A stretch of 27,328 bases of DNA from Bacteroidales bacterium. Its GTDB lineage: Bacteria > Bacteroidota > Bacteroidia > Bacteroidales > Muribaculaceae. The first letter of the stretch is position 1; every line of letters begins with the position of its first letter. A program made the position numbers and the translations under genes. Shown here one piece after another: positions 15,584 to 24,175 of this stretch. A model generated the notes under the pieces. It made no database searches, had not been told where the DNA came from, and saw only the letters and a list, made by a program, of their open reading frames with translations. The DNA is taken from positions 1 to 27,328 of the forward strand of contig SFOH01000046.1 in assembly GCA_004552485.1 (NCBI GenBank). The letters are read 5' to 3'.

Positions 15584-17185
15584 ATGAAGCATTTTCTAAG
15601 GTCAGTCTCCCTCATAACGAAGCTCCTGCTCATAGTCCTCATGGTTGCCGGCGTGGAGCAGACTGCCGATGCACGCCGCTCGAAACGCAGCACCTCAACC
15701 TCCGCATCCTCTTCCTCCAAAAAGTCGAGCAAGCCCAAGAAATCATATAAATCCTCCGCCAAAGAGGAGAGCCGCAGCTCGCGCCGCGAACGCCGCCGCC
15801 GCGAGCGCGCCGAGCGTCAGAAGACGGAGCAGTACGGCCGCCAGCGCAACAGCCGCACCCGCGCGCGCCGCACCACCACCGTCCAGCGCTGGTCCTACGA
15901 GAACGGCTCGAACTACGACCCCGAGTCGTACATCCTCATCGACAAACCCACCAACAACCTCAAGGTCATCAAAGGCAACCGCGTCATCTTCGAGACGCAG
16001 GTGTGCCTCGGCGCCCGTTACGGCGACAAGACCATGGTTGGCGACCACAAGACCCCGGAGGGCACATTCTCCATCGCCTCCATCGAGAACTCGTCGGGCT
16101 GGTCGCCCAGCCGCAACCAGTATGGCGGCGCCTACGGTCCCTGGTTCTTCCGCCTCAAAGCGCCCCAGTCGTCGCACGTCGGCATCCATGGCACCAACCG
16201 CCCCTATTCCATCGGCCAGCGCCAGAGTGAGGGCTGCATCCGCCTGCACAACAGCGAGTTGGTCAAGCTCCGTGAGCTCGTGGGCCAGGGCATGAAGGTC
16301 ATCATCACCAAGGACGTCTACACCGACGCCACCGCCCCGCGCGGCCCGCGTCCCCTCTGCAATCGCATCACCGACAGCATTCAGAGCTATGTCGACTCCG
16401 TCCAGGCCGCCTCGCCCGGCACACGCATCGGCGTCTGCGCCATCATCGACAAGAGCCACTACGTCGAAGTCAACGCCACCGACAGCTTCCCCATGTACGG
16501 CCTGGGCAAGTTCCCCCTCGCCCTCGCCGTCGCCCAGCGCATGAGCGAGAAAGGCGTGGCCCTGCACAACTCCACCCACATCTCTTCCGGAATGTTGCAG
16601 AAGACCACCCGCAAGGTGCTCGAGAAGATTGACAAACACTTCTACATCCCCATGTCCGACCTGCTCGGCTTCATCGCCCGCGACGACTACATGGACATCG
16701 CCGACGCCCTCACCCACGACGTGGTCCTGGGCACCGACTCGCTCAACGCCTTCGTCCACAAGCGCGGATACATCGACACTCACTTCACAAAGAAGATGAC
16801 GGCCGCATACAAGGACACCAAGCAGGCCTACGCCAACCGCACCACGCCGCTGGGCATGGCCGAGATGATGCGCGACTTCTTCGGCCTGAACATGGACGAC
16901 TATGACAAGGCCATCGTCAGCGCCATGGCCTCCACGCCCATCGGTCCCAACCGCATCGTCAAAGGCCTCGAAGGCACGCGCGCCGACATCTCGCACATGG
17001 CGGGCACCGGACCCGTCGACAAAAAGACCAAGCGCATCACCGCCGTCAACGACGCCGCCTACATCCGCATCCCCGGCAAGAAGCCCTACACCCTCGTCGT
17101 CCTCATCGCCAACAGCGGGCTGGACCAGGATGCCACCGAGGCCGTCATCGCTCACATCTCGCGCCTCCTCTCCGCCATGCTCTGA
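15584..17185 (+). CDS. L,D-transpeptidase fused to an inactive class A beta-lactamase-like domain
   Basis: This 533-residue exported protein starts with a signal peptide to about residue 30. Residues 31-98 are extremely rich in Arg, Lys and Ser and could bind anionic cell-wall or LPS material. Residues 115-245 form a YkuD L,D-transpeptidase domain with HGTNRPYSIGQRQSEGCIRL (His202, Ser215, Cys218), the intact catalytic motif that makes 3-3 peptidoglycan crosslinks. From about 270 to the end is a class A beta-lactamase-type fold, but its key residues are changed: the S-x-x-K site reads FPMYGLGKFPLALAV (Gly306 replaces Ser, Lys309 kept), the SDN site is ARDD, and KTG is GTG in MAGTGPV. It should bind but not hydrolyse or acylate beta-lactam-like ligands. 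It has its own promoter. Confidence 0.85.
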   Translation: MKHFLRSVSLITKLLLIVLMVAGVEQTADARRSKRSTSTSASSSSKKSSKPKKSYKSSAKEESRSSRRERRRRERAERQKTEQYGRQRNSRTRARRTTTVQRWSYENGSNYDPESYILIDKPTNNLKVIKGNRVIFETQVCLGARYGDKTMVGDHKTPEGTFSIASIENSSGWSPSRNQYGGAYGPWFFRLKAPQSSHVGIHGTNRPYSIGQRQSEGCIRLHNSELVKLRELVGQGMKVIITKDVYTDATAPRGPRPLCNRITDSIQSYVDSVQAASPGTRIGVCAIIDKSHYVEVNATDSFPMYGLGKFPLALAVAQRMSEKGVALHNSTHISSGMLQKTTRKVLEKIDKHFYIPMSDLLGFIARDDYMDIADALTHDVVLGTDSLNAFVHKRGYIDTHFTKKMTAAYKDTKQAYANRTTPLGMAEMMRDFFGLNMDDYDKAIVSAMASTPIGPNRIVKGLEGTRADISHMAGTGPVDKKTKRITAVNDAAYIRIPGKKPYTLVVLIANSGLDQDATEAVIAHISRLLSAML

Positions 17186-17250
17186 TTCCCCCGTGCCCCC
17201 GGCCGGGGGCGCGCGGGCGAAAAAATGGGGCAAAATGGGGTGGGGGAATG

Positions 17251-17281
17251 TTGGTTATTTGAGGGAAATTGTGTAAATTTG
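17251..17281 (+). promoter_or_regulatory. Promoter of the glycoside hydrolase-peptidase pair
   Basis: TTGG (17251-17254), exactly 19 nt, then TAAATTTG (17274-17281) is a near-consensus promoter. It implies a leader of about 170 nt before the ATG at 17458. The leader ends in an A-rich stretch (AAAAAAACAACTTTTC) just before the start codon, typical of Bacteroidota translation starts. Confidence 0.65.
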
Positions 17282-17457
17282 CAGTGCATAGGTTCTTATT
17301 TGGTCTAACAAGAAGGCTGCCCCATCTGATGTCAACCGCCGGGGCTGCCATTTTCGCTGTGGCCGCGCGGGCCGTGAACGAACGCCGCACGAGCCGTTAT
17401 CTCTTTGACTTTCAATTAACTAATCATATAAACCTCATTATAAAAAAACAACTTTTC

Positions 17458-19737
17458 ATGAAGAGAACAGCTTTATGTCTGTGCGCCGTGGCCGCCACGC
17501 TGGCTGCCGGCGCCAAGGAGATTGTGAAGACGCCGGTCTACTCGTGGCACGGCGACACCATCACCCAGGGCGTGTTCATGGCAACGGCCCCGAACGACAC
17601 GGTCATCATCAGCACCTACTCCGCCCAGCCCGGCTATTTCATGGGCATCAGCAAGGAGTGGCACAAGAAGAACAACCTCAGCTCCTATCCGAAGCTCTCG
17701 ACCCCCAATACCCTCCATCGCGCCATCTACAATATGGGCCTCGATGAGATGGTGAACGCCGTCGAGCCCGACACCACGCTCCGCACCGGCAAGGAATGGG
17801 CCGGCGTATGGACACGCGACGTCAGCTATTCAATCCTGCTGTCCATGGCCTATCTCCAGCCCGAGGCCACGCGCATCTCGCTCATGAAGAAGGTCGACCG
17901 CCTGGGCCGCATCATCCAGGACACCGGTTCGGGCGGCGCATGGCCCGTCTCCACCGACCGTATGATTTGGGCCGTTGCCGCCTATGAGTACTACCTCGTG
18001 ACCGGCGACAAGGAGTGGCTCAAAAAGATTTACCCCATCATCAAGAAGAGCCTCGAAGACGACCTCTACTCCAACCTCTACAGCAAGAAGACCGGCCTGG
18101 TGAAGGGCGAGACCTCGTTCATCGACTGGCGCGAGCAGTCTTATCCCAAGTGGATGCAGACGGCCGACATCCACCAGTCCGAGGCCACCGGCACGTCGAT
18201 CGTCCACGCCCGCGCATGGCAGGTGCTCTCGCGCATCGCCGCTCAGCTCGGCCACAAGAAGGAGGCCGCCAAAGCCGAGGAACAGGCTCAGAAGATCATC
18301 GACGGCATCAACGCCAACATGTGGAACGCCGACAAGGGCTATTATAATATGTACACCTACGGCCGCGACAATCTCATCGCCAATCCCCGCGCCGAGACGC
18401 TCGGCGAGAGCCTGGCCATTCTCTGGGATGTGGCCGACGCCGACCGCGCCCGCACCATCACGGAGAGCAACCCGACCACACCCTTCGGCGCCGCTATCTT
18501 CTATCCGCAGATTGCCGACATGCCCGCCTACCACAACAACGCCCTGTGGCCCTGGGTGGGCTCGTTCTGGGCGCTGGCCAATGCCAAGGCCGGTAACGAA
18601 AAAGGCGTGATGCAGGCCATCGGCGCCGTCTTCCGCCCCGCCGCTCTCTTCGCCACCAACAAGGAGAATTTCAACCTCGACAACGGCGACATCGCCACCG
18701 AGCTCAACTCGTCGAACATGCTGTGGTGTCTGGCCGGAAACATCGCGCTGACCCACAAGCTTCTCTTCGGCATCGACTTCACCGAAGAGGGCCTGGCCTT
18801 CCATCCCTTCGTGCCCGAAGCTCTCGGCCAGGAGCGCACGCTCTCCAATTTCGAATACCGCGGCTGCCGCCTCAACATCACCGTGAAGGGCTTCGGCAAG
18901 AACATCGCCTCGTTCACCGTTAACGGCAAGACCCAGCAGCCCCTCATCACTCCCGCCCAGGCCCGCAAGGCCAAGGGCAAGACCCTCGACGTGGTCATCA
19001 CCATGGACGACCAGCCCATCCCGGCCATGGCCGTCAAAGAGGTGAAAAACGTGAAGGCTCCGCTCACTCCCATCGCCCGCCTCGAGGGCCGTCAGCTCGT
19101 GTGGAATCCCATCGAGTACATCGGCTCATACGTCATCGTCCGCGACGGCGAGCGCATCGACACTGTCCACACCACTACCTACGACGCATCCGTTCCCGGT
19201 GAGTATCAGGTGATTGGCGTCAGCACCGACGGCGTCGAAGGCTTTGCCTCCGAGCCTATGTCGACGCGCACCCAGGCCTTCTTCAAACCCGACACCGAAA
19301 ACCTCGCCACAGAACTGTTCTCCGAGGAAGTAACCTATCAGCCTAACGGCAAAATCCAGGGCTACACCGGTCGCGGCTTTGTGGAGACCGACCACAAAAA
19401 TGATAATATTGGCTTCGATATCACCATCCCCGTTGAGGGCGACTATGCTCTGAGTGTGCGCTATGCCAACGGCAACGGTCCCGTGAACACTGAGAATCAC
19501 TGCGCAGTGCGCACTATCATAGTCGATGGCGATGAAATCGGCACCGTTGTGCTCCCCCACCGCGGCCGCGGCAACTGGGATGACTGGGGCTATTCCAACT
19601 CCGTGACGTTCCATGCAAAACCGGGCCGCTATCACGTCTACCTGTACTTCCAAGTCTGGGACGAGAACATGTCAATCCGCACCAACCACGCCATCATCGA
19701 CGGTGTGCGCGTGGTGATGCTCCCCCAGAAGAAATGA
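17458..19737 (+). CDS. Secreted six-hairpin glycoside hydrolase with C-terminal carbohydrate-binding module
   Basis: This 759-residue protein has a signal peptide (LCLCAVAATLAAGA). Residues about 85-500 have the repeating helix pairs of an (alpha/alpha)6 barrel, with conserved-looking WAGVWTRDVSYSILLSM (residue 114 on), GSGGAWPVSTDRMIWAV, SFIDWREQSYPKWM and the aromatic run NNALWPWVGSFWALANA. Acid residues in WTRD and FIDWRE are candidates for catalysis. A short beta domain (about 535-600, FnIII-like) follows, then about 130 residues (from about 620) resembling CBM35/CBM6 (GDYALSVRYANGNGP; NWDDWGYSNSVTF). I cannot name the GH family with certainty; rhamnosidase-like or debranching six-hairpin families are nearest. 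The longer frame upstream starts inside the promoter. Its stop overlaps the next start (ATGA). Confidence 0.8.
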   Translation: MKRTALCLCAVAATLAAGAKEIVKTPVYSWHGDTITQGVFMATAPNDTVIISTYSAQPGYFMGISKEWHKKNNLSSYPKLSTPNTLHRAIYNMGLDEMVNAVEPDTTLRTGKEWAGVWTRDVSYSILLSMAYLQPEATRISLMKKVDRLGRIIQDTGSGGAWPVSTDRMIWAVAAYEYYLVTGDKEWLKKIYPIIKKSLEDDLYSNLYSKKTGLVKGETSFIDWREQSYPKWMQTADIHQSEATGTSIVHARAWQVLSRIAAQLGHKKEAAKAEEQAQKIIDGINANMWNADKGYYNMYTYGRDNLIANPRAETLGESLAILWDVADADRARTITESNPTTPFGAAIFYPQIADMPAYHNNALWPWVGSFWALANAKAGNEKGVMQAIGAVFRPAALFATNKENFNLDNGDIATELNSSNMLWCLAGNIALTHKLLFGIDFTEEGLAFHPFVPEALGQERTLSNFEYRGCRLNITVKGFGKNIASFTVNGKTQQPLITPAQARKAKGKTLDVVITMDDQPIPAMAVKEVKNVKAPLTPIARLEGRQLVWNPIEYIGSYVIVRDGERIDTVHTTTYDASVPGEYQVIGVSTDGVEGFASEPMSTRTQAFFKPDTENLATELFSEEVTYQPNGKIQGYTGRGFVETDHKNDNIGFDITIPVEGDYALSVRYANGNGPVNTENHCAVRTIIVDGDEIGTVVLPHRGRGNWDDWGYSNSVTFHAKPGRYHVYLYFQVWDENMSIRTNHAIIDGVRVVMLPQKK

Positions 19738-22202
19738 AGAAAACGCTCATTCCCGTTCTTGCGGCAGCATTAATCCTCCCGGCGTCCGCCGCCCGTGCGG
19801 ACGCGGGATGCTGCGGCAAGTGCGTGGCGGTGCCGGCGCTGAAAGTGGCCGGCCCGTTCACGATTGTGTCTCCGTACATGGTTGATTCCCTGGATGTTAA
19901 CTCGGGGAAGTATGACGTTAAATCGGCCCTCGACGCGCCCATGAACCTGGGCGCTGTCATCGCCGGAGCACGCACGCTCACCGACGGCATCATCGCCGCC
20001 GGCGACGCTCCCGCCCTCGGCGTCGTCTCGTTCACCATGACCAACACGGCATACGCCACTCCCGAGGTTAAAGTGAAGGGCCTCAAGGACTTCCGCCTCT
20101 TTGTCGACGACAAAAAAGCCGAGGGCAAGCTCAAACTGCGGCCCGGCACCCACCGCGTCGCCGTCAAATTCGTCACCGAGGCCGGCAAGGCCGACACCGT
20201 CCGCGTCAGCCTCTGCGGCGTCGCTGCCGATGCATTCGCCTTCAATGCCGCCGAGCGCCTCTACACCCTCGACAACGTCCTCAACGGCACGCGCATCAAC
20301 GCCGCCTCCGTCTCGCCCGACGGCCGCTACATCATCACGGCCCGCACCACCGGCCTCCCCGACGGACAGACCACGCGCGAGTGGCAGGTGAGCACCATCG
20401 CCGGCCGCCCCGTCACCGTCAGCCAGCAGCCGCTCACGTGGATGCCGCGCGGCGCCGCCTGGTACCGCACCGTCACCACCCCCGAGGGCTGCACCGTCAT
20501 CGTCACCGACGCCGCCACCGGCGCCTCGCGCACCTGGGCGACCGGGCTACCCGAGGGCTCGCTTGTGATGATGCCCGACGAGACCAAGGCGCTGATTATC
20601 AAGGAGAACAAAGCTCCGGCCGAAGACAAGGACGTCTACGAAATCCGCGAGCCGGAAGACCGCCAGCCCGGGTTCCGCACCCGCACGTCGCTCGAGCTCT
20701 ACGATGCCGCGACAGGCCTCTGCCGTCCGCTCACGTTCGGACATAAGAGCGTCAACCTCCTGGATGTCAGCGACGACGGAACGAAGGCGTTGATAATGAC
20801 CCGGCGCATGCGCTACACCGCACGCCCCACCTCGCTCTTCACCATCGCTGTCCTCGACCTGAACTCCATGAAGTCCGACACCATCGTCGCCGACGACGGC
20901 TTCCTCAGCGGCGCGATATTCTCGCCGGACGCACGGCGCGTGCTCGTGTCGGGTTCGCCCGAGGCATTGGGCGGAATCGGCAAGAACGTGCCCGAGGGCG
21001 TGACGCCCAGTATGACTGACAATCAGCTGTTTATGATTGACCTCCGTGACGGCTCGCGCAAGGCTCTCACCCGCGACTTCAACCCCTCGGTGAGCCGTTA
21101 CGAGTGGAGCCGCGCCGACGGAAAAGTCTACTTCAACGCCGCCGACCGCGACCGCGTCTCGCTCTTCCGCCTCGACCCCGCCGACGGCAAAATCCGCCGC
21201 CTCGACGTGGGCCAGGACCTGGTGAACGCCTTCTCGCTGCCGCGCCACGGCAACACAGCCGTGCTGCTCACCCAGGACGCCTCGAACCCCGGCCGGCTCT
21301 ACACCCTCGACACCCGCAGCGGCCGCGCCACCATGCTCGAAGAGCCTCTGGCCGAGCAACTTAAGGACGTCAAACTGGGACGCGTCGAAGCCTGGGACTT
21401 CGTCAACAGCCGCGGCGACACCATCTGCGGCCGCTTCTATCTGCCGCCCGATTTCGACCCCGCCCGCAAGTACCCGCTCATTGTCAACTACTACGGCGGA
21501 TGCTCGCCCATCGAGCGCAGCTTCGAGAGCCGCTATCCCCATCACGCCTACGCCGCCCAGGACTACGTCGTCTACGTCGTCGAGCCCTCCGGAGCCACCG
21601 GCTTCGGACAGGAGTTCTCGTCGCGCCACGTCAGCACCGCCGGCGACGGCCCCGACCGCGACATCATCGAAGGAACCAAAAAATTCTGCGAGGAACACCC
21701 CTTTGTCGACCCCGCGAAGATAGGCTGCATCGGCGCCTCCTACGGCGGATTCATGACCCAGTACCTGCAGACCGTCACCGACATCTTCGCCGCCGCCGTC
21801 TCCCATGCCGGCATCTCCGACCACACCTCCTACTGGGGCGAGGGATACTGGGGTTACAGCTACTCCGAAGTGTCGATGGGCGACAACTACCCATGGACCA
21901 ACAAGAAACTCTATGTTGACCAAAGTCCGCTCTACAATGCCGACAAAATCCACACTCCCCTGCTCTTCCTCCACGGCGACGCCGACCACAACGTCCCCGT
22001 CGGCGAGAGCATACAGATGTTCACGGCGCTGAAACTCCTCGGCCGCCCCACCGCCTTCGTGGCCGTCAAGGACCAGGACCACCACATCATGGAGCACGAC
22101 AAGCGCATCAAGTGGCAGGACACTATCTTCGCCTGGTTCGCGCGCTACCTCAAGAGCGACCCCACCTGGTGGAACGCCCTCTATCCCGACAAAGCCCTCT
22201 GA
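19734..22202 (+). CDS. S9 family prolyl oligopeptidase / dipeptidyl peptidase IV-like
   Basis: This 822-residue secreted serine peptidase has a signal peptide (MKKTLIPVLAAALILPASA, cleavage near ARA). An N-terminal extra beta domain (to about 150) precedes a WD40-type propeller (about 180-530, with repeated SPDGRYI and SDDGTKALI blades), and then the alpha/beta hydrolase domain. The triad is clear: Ser669 in GASYGGFM, Asp751 in HGDADHNVP, and His783 in DQDHHIME. The Asp-to-His spacing of 32 equals that of human DPP4. It removes dipeptides or cleaves after proline in periplasmic or surface peptides. It begins within the stop codon of the glycoside hydrolase (ATGA overlap), so the two are translationally coupled, suggesting action on one glycoprotein or glycopeptide substrate. 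Confidence 0.92.
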   Translation: MKKTLIPVLAAALILPASAARADAGCCGKCVAVPALKVAGPFTIVSPYMVDSLDVNSGKYDVKSALDAPMNLGAVIAGARTLTDGIIAAGDAPALGVVSFTMTNTAYATPEVKVKGLKDFRLFVDDKKAEGKLKLRPGTHRVAVKFVTEAGKADTVRVSLCGVAADAFAFNAAERLYTLDNVLNGTRINAASVSPDGRYIITARTTGLPDGQTTREWQVSTIAGRPVTVSQQPLTWMPRGAAWYRTVTTPEGCTVIVTDAATGASRTWATGLPEGSLVMMPDETKALIIKENKAPAEDKDVYEIREPEDRQPGFRTRTSLELYDAATGLCRPLTFGHKSVNLLDVSDDGTKALIMTRRMRYTARPTSLFTIAVLDLNSMKSDTIVADDGFLSGAIFSPDARRVLVSGSPEALGGIGKNVPEGVTPSMTDNQLFMIDLRDGSRKALTRDFNPSVSRYEWSRADGKVYFNAADRDRVSLFRLDPADGKIRRLDVGQDLVNAFSLPRHGNTAVLLTQDASNPGRLYTLDTRSGRATMLEEPLAEQLKDVKLGRVEAWDFVNSRGDTICGRFYLPPDFDPARKYPLIVNYYGGCSPIERSFESRYPHHAYAAQDYVVYVVEPSGATGFGQEFSSRHVSTAGDGPDRDIIEGTKKFCEEHPFVDPAKIGCIGASYGGFMTQYLQTVTDIFAAAVSHAGISDHTSYWGEGYWGYSYSEVSMGDNYPWTNKKLYVDQSPLYNADKIHTPLLFLHGDADHNVPVGESIQMFTALKLLGRPTAFVAVKDQDHHIMEHDKRIKWQDTIFAWFARYLKSDPTWWNALYPDKAL

Positions 22203-22260
22203 CGCCGCCTCCCGGCCCGCCTCGCCGCCCTTCCCGGCCCTCCCCGTCGTCCCTGACCGT

Positions 22261-22283
22261 GAAAAGAGCCTGCGGCTCTTTTC
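22261..22283. terminator. Bidirectional terminator between convergent genes
   Basis: GAAAAGAGCC, loop TGC, GGCTCTTTTC is a perfect 10-bp stem with a T-rich 3' side on both strands. It sits between the convergent ends of the S9 peptidase and the DUF3037 gene and should stop both. Confidence 0.75.
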
Positions 22284-22298
22284 TCCCGCCGCCTCTTT

Positions 22299-22712
22299 TC
22301 AGAGTACCAGCTCGGCGAACAGCCGCCTGAAGGCGGCGTCCGGGTTGGCGGCGATGCCGGGGTGGGGCCGCGACGTCTGCAGACACGCGCTCTTCACCGC
22401 CGTCAGCCAGCGGAAACGCTCCTCGACGGGAAGCGCCGCCATGGGTCCCGCCGACGCCTTGCCGGCGGCAACGTCGGCAAACGTTTTCAGCTGAGCCTCA
22501 ATCTCTTGCGGCGTGTGCGGACAGTCGAAGACTGCCAGACGCGCCGCGTCGAGATGCGCCTCGAAGCGCATCCAGCGGCGACGCTTGTTCATCATCAGCA
22601 GGCCGATGTTCACGAACTCCCCGCGTTCGATACGCGGCACATAGCGCACCACGGCGAACTCATACAGGTCCTGACCGTTCACCTTTGGCGTATTGTTCAC
22701 GGCGTCAGACAT
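22299..22712 (-). CDS. DUF3037 domain protein
   Basis: This 137-residue protein carries the DUF3037 signature YEFAVVRYVPRIERGEFVNI followed by GLLM near its N-terminus, then a helical C-terminal part (FRWLTAVKSACLQTSRPHPG). It overlaps the upstream HipA-like kinase gene by 8 nt, and these two families are very often neighbours, so they probably act together. No biochemical role is firmly known to me for the pair. A longer frame exists upstream but is out of register with the domain start; ATG 22712 (MSDAVNNTPKVNGQ) is confirmed by the matching N-terminus in the duplicated copy at 25925. Confidence 0.85.
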   Translation of the reverse strand: MSDAVNNTPKVNGQDLYEFAVVRYVPRIERGEFVNIGLLMMNKRRRWMRFEAHLDAARLAVFDCPHTPQEIEAQLKTFADVAAGKASAGPMAALPVEERFRWLTAVKSACLQTSRPHPGIAANPDAAFRRLFAELVL

Positions 22713-23499
22713 TGCCACACAGATTTTTGCGCGCCTCGATGGCGGCGTTGACAAATACGGACGAATTCGCGAGCCGTTGCGTGAGGAACGTGCGGTAGAC
22801 ATCGCGAATCTGCGCCGGCGAGAGCTCGCTGCCCTCGAAGTGCAGCCACTCGTCGGGCAGCGCGTCGACAATGCGCGAGAGCGTGCGCGGCGTGATGCGC
22901 TGGCGCATCTCCTTGTCGGCCTGCTCCAGCATCGAGGCGCGGGATAGCAGTGCATGGTCGCGGATGTAGGGAAACGGCGACAGCGCCGCCTTCGCCGGGT
23001 CGGACCACGCATGGTGGAACATCAGCGAGGCGCCGTGGTCGATGAGCCACAGTTCGCCGTTGAAAATCAGCATATTGGTGTTGCGCACCGTGCGGTCGAC
23101 ATTCGTCAGAAACGCGTCGAGCCACACAATCTTCGAGGCCGTCAGCGCGTCCACGCCATTCACATAGGGGTCCATCGTCATCGAGCCGTCCAGGAAGTGC
23201 AGCCCCAGGTTGAGACCCTGCGAAGCCTGCAGCAGGTCCTGAATCTCCTCGTCGCCCTCCGTGCGGCCGAAGTCCTCGTCCACGTCCAGTAGCACCAGCT
23301 CCGGCACGCGAAAGCCCAGGGCACGCGCCACCTCACCGCCGATGAACTCGGCTATGAGCGCCTTGCTGCCGTGGCCGGCGCCGCGGAATTTCACAACATA
23401 TTTGAAGCCGTCCGCAGCCTCCGCCAGCGCGGGCAGACTGCCGCCCTCGCGCAGCGGAGTGATGTAGCGGGTGACGGCCTCGCGTCGTATCTCGTTCAT
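22705..23499 (-). CDS. HipA-like kinase family protein (HipA_2 type)
   Basis: This 264-residue protein starts with MNEIRREAVTRYITPLREGG, followed by a nucleotide-binding region YVVKFRGAGHGSK (likely Lys37). It then has the catalytic-type loop NVDRTVRNTNML (Asp135, Asn140) and the metal-binding LIDHGASLMF (Asp154). This order is that of HipA-like kinases, shortened compared with true HipA (about 440 residues), and matches the compact HipA_2 group that is paired with DUF3037. Whether it is a toxin kinase is not shown; there is no HipB-like partner next to it. It lies 5 nt after the bcp stop codon and overlaps DUF3037 by 8 nt, so bcp, this gene and DUF3037 form one unit. Confidence 0.82.
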   Translation of the reverse strand: MNEIRREAVTRYITPLREGGSLPALAEAADGFKYVVKFRGAGHGSKALIAEFIGGEVARALGFRVPELVLLDVDEDFGRTEGDEEIQDLLQASQGLNLGLHFLDGSMTMDPYVNGVDALTASKIVWLDAFLTNVDRTVRNTNMLIFNGELWLIDHGASLMFHHAWSDPAKAALSPFPYIRDHALLSRASMLEQADKEMRQRITPRTLSRIVDALPDEWLHFEGSELSPAQIRDVYRTFLTQRLANSSVFVNAAIEARKNLCGNV

Positions 23500-23504
23500 A
23501 ACGC

Positions 23505-23978
23505 TCAGAGACCCAGCAGCTCGACCAACTGGCCGGCCGCGTCCTTAGTGTTCACCTTCGTGATGACGTGCGTGACCACGCCGTTCTCGTCGAGGACAAA
23601 CGTCGTGCGCACCACGCCCATGTACTCGCGTCCGGCCATCTTCTTCAGCTGCCACACGCCGGCTTCCTCGCACAGACGGTGCTCCGGGTCGGAGATGAGC
23701 GGGAAGGGCAAGTCGTATTTCGCGGCGAACTTCTGATGACTGGCCTCGCTGTCTTTGCTCACGCCAATCACCTGATAGCCGGCCTGCCCGAGCCGCGCAT
23801 AGCCGTCGCGCAGCGAGCAGGCCTCGGCAGTGCAACCCGGCGTGTTGTCCTTCGGGTAAAAATATGCGATGAGTTTTTTGCCGGGGAAGTCGCTGCGCTT
23901 CACCTCCCGGCCCCGGGCGTCAACGCCCAACAACTGCGGGAAAGTCGCGCCCACAGCCAATAGTTTCTTCTGTTCCAT
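23505..23978 (-). CDS. bcp: Thioredoxin-dependent peroxidase, bacterioferritin comigratory protein family (copy 1)
   Basis: This 157-residue peroxiredoxin reduces hydrogen and organic peroxides in the cytosol. The active-site motif YFYPKDNTPGCTAEACSLRD holds the peroxidatic Cys, with a second Cys five residues later, as in Bcp/PrxQ enzymes. DPEHRLCEEAGVW and RTTFVLDENGVV are also typical. The ATG at 23978 is right for the family; the longer frame runs into the promoter. It is first in the minus-strand unit with the HipA-like and DUF3037 genes and divergent from the microprotein gene. A second copy (26025-26498) differs at 18 of 157 residues by hand count. Confidence 0.95.
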   Translation of the reverse strand: MEQKKLLAVGATFPQLLGVDARGREVKRSDFPGKKLIAYFYPKDNTPGCTAEACSLRDGYARLGQAGYQVIGVSKDSEASHQKFAAKYDLPFPLISDPEHRLCEEAGVWQLKKMAGREYMGVVRTTFVLDENGVVTHVITKVNTKDAAGQLVELLGL

Positions 23979-23999
23979 AGTCGTTTGAGTCTTTGGTTG

Positions 24000-24007
24000 C
24001 AAAGATA
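24000..24007 (-). promoter_or_regulatory. -7 box of bcp copy 1
   Basis: TATCTTTG on the minus strand fits TAnnTTTG, 22 nt upstream of the bcp ATG. No consensus -33 TTTG is at the usual distance. Confidence 0.6.
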
Positions 24008-24175
24008 AACAATTATTCCGACAAAACAGTTGAAGCACGCGAATTTTCTGCGCCCCGCTTCCGCCGGGGAAAAAAGTGACGGCCGACGGTGAACAAAGCC
24101 CACGCGCCCCGTGTTATTATGGATGAAACACGAAAAAAAAACGACATCATTACTAACTCATAAAAACACACCACC

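Noticed and set aside
15743..17233. 496-residue minus-strand frame opposite the transpeptidase fusion
   Set aside because: Composition is Gly/Val/Asp-rich without any motif, while the plus strand has a signal peptide and an intact YkuD motif.
20547..22097. 516-residue minus-strand frame opposite the S9 peptidase
   Set aside because: Shadow of the S9 gene, whose triad and propeller are clear on the plus strand.
22299..24007. Classical HipBA toxin-antitoxin module
   Set aside because: The kinase is the compact type and no helix-turn-helix HipB-like gene is next to it; the partner is DUF3037.
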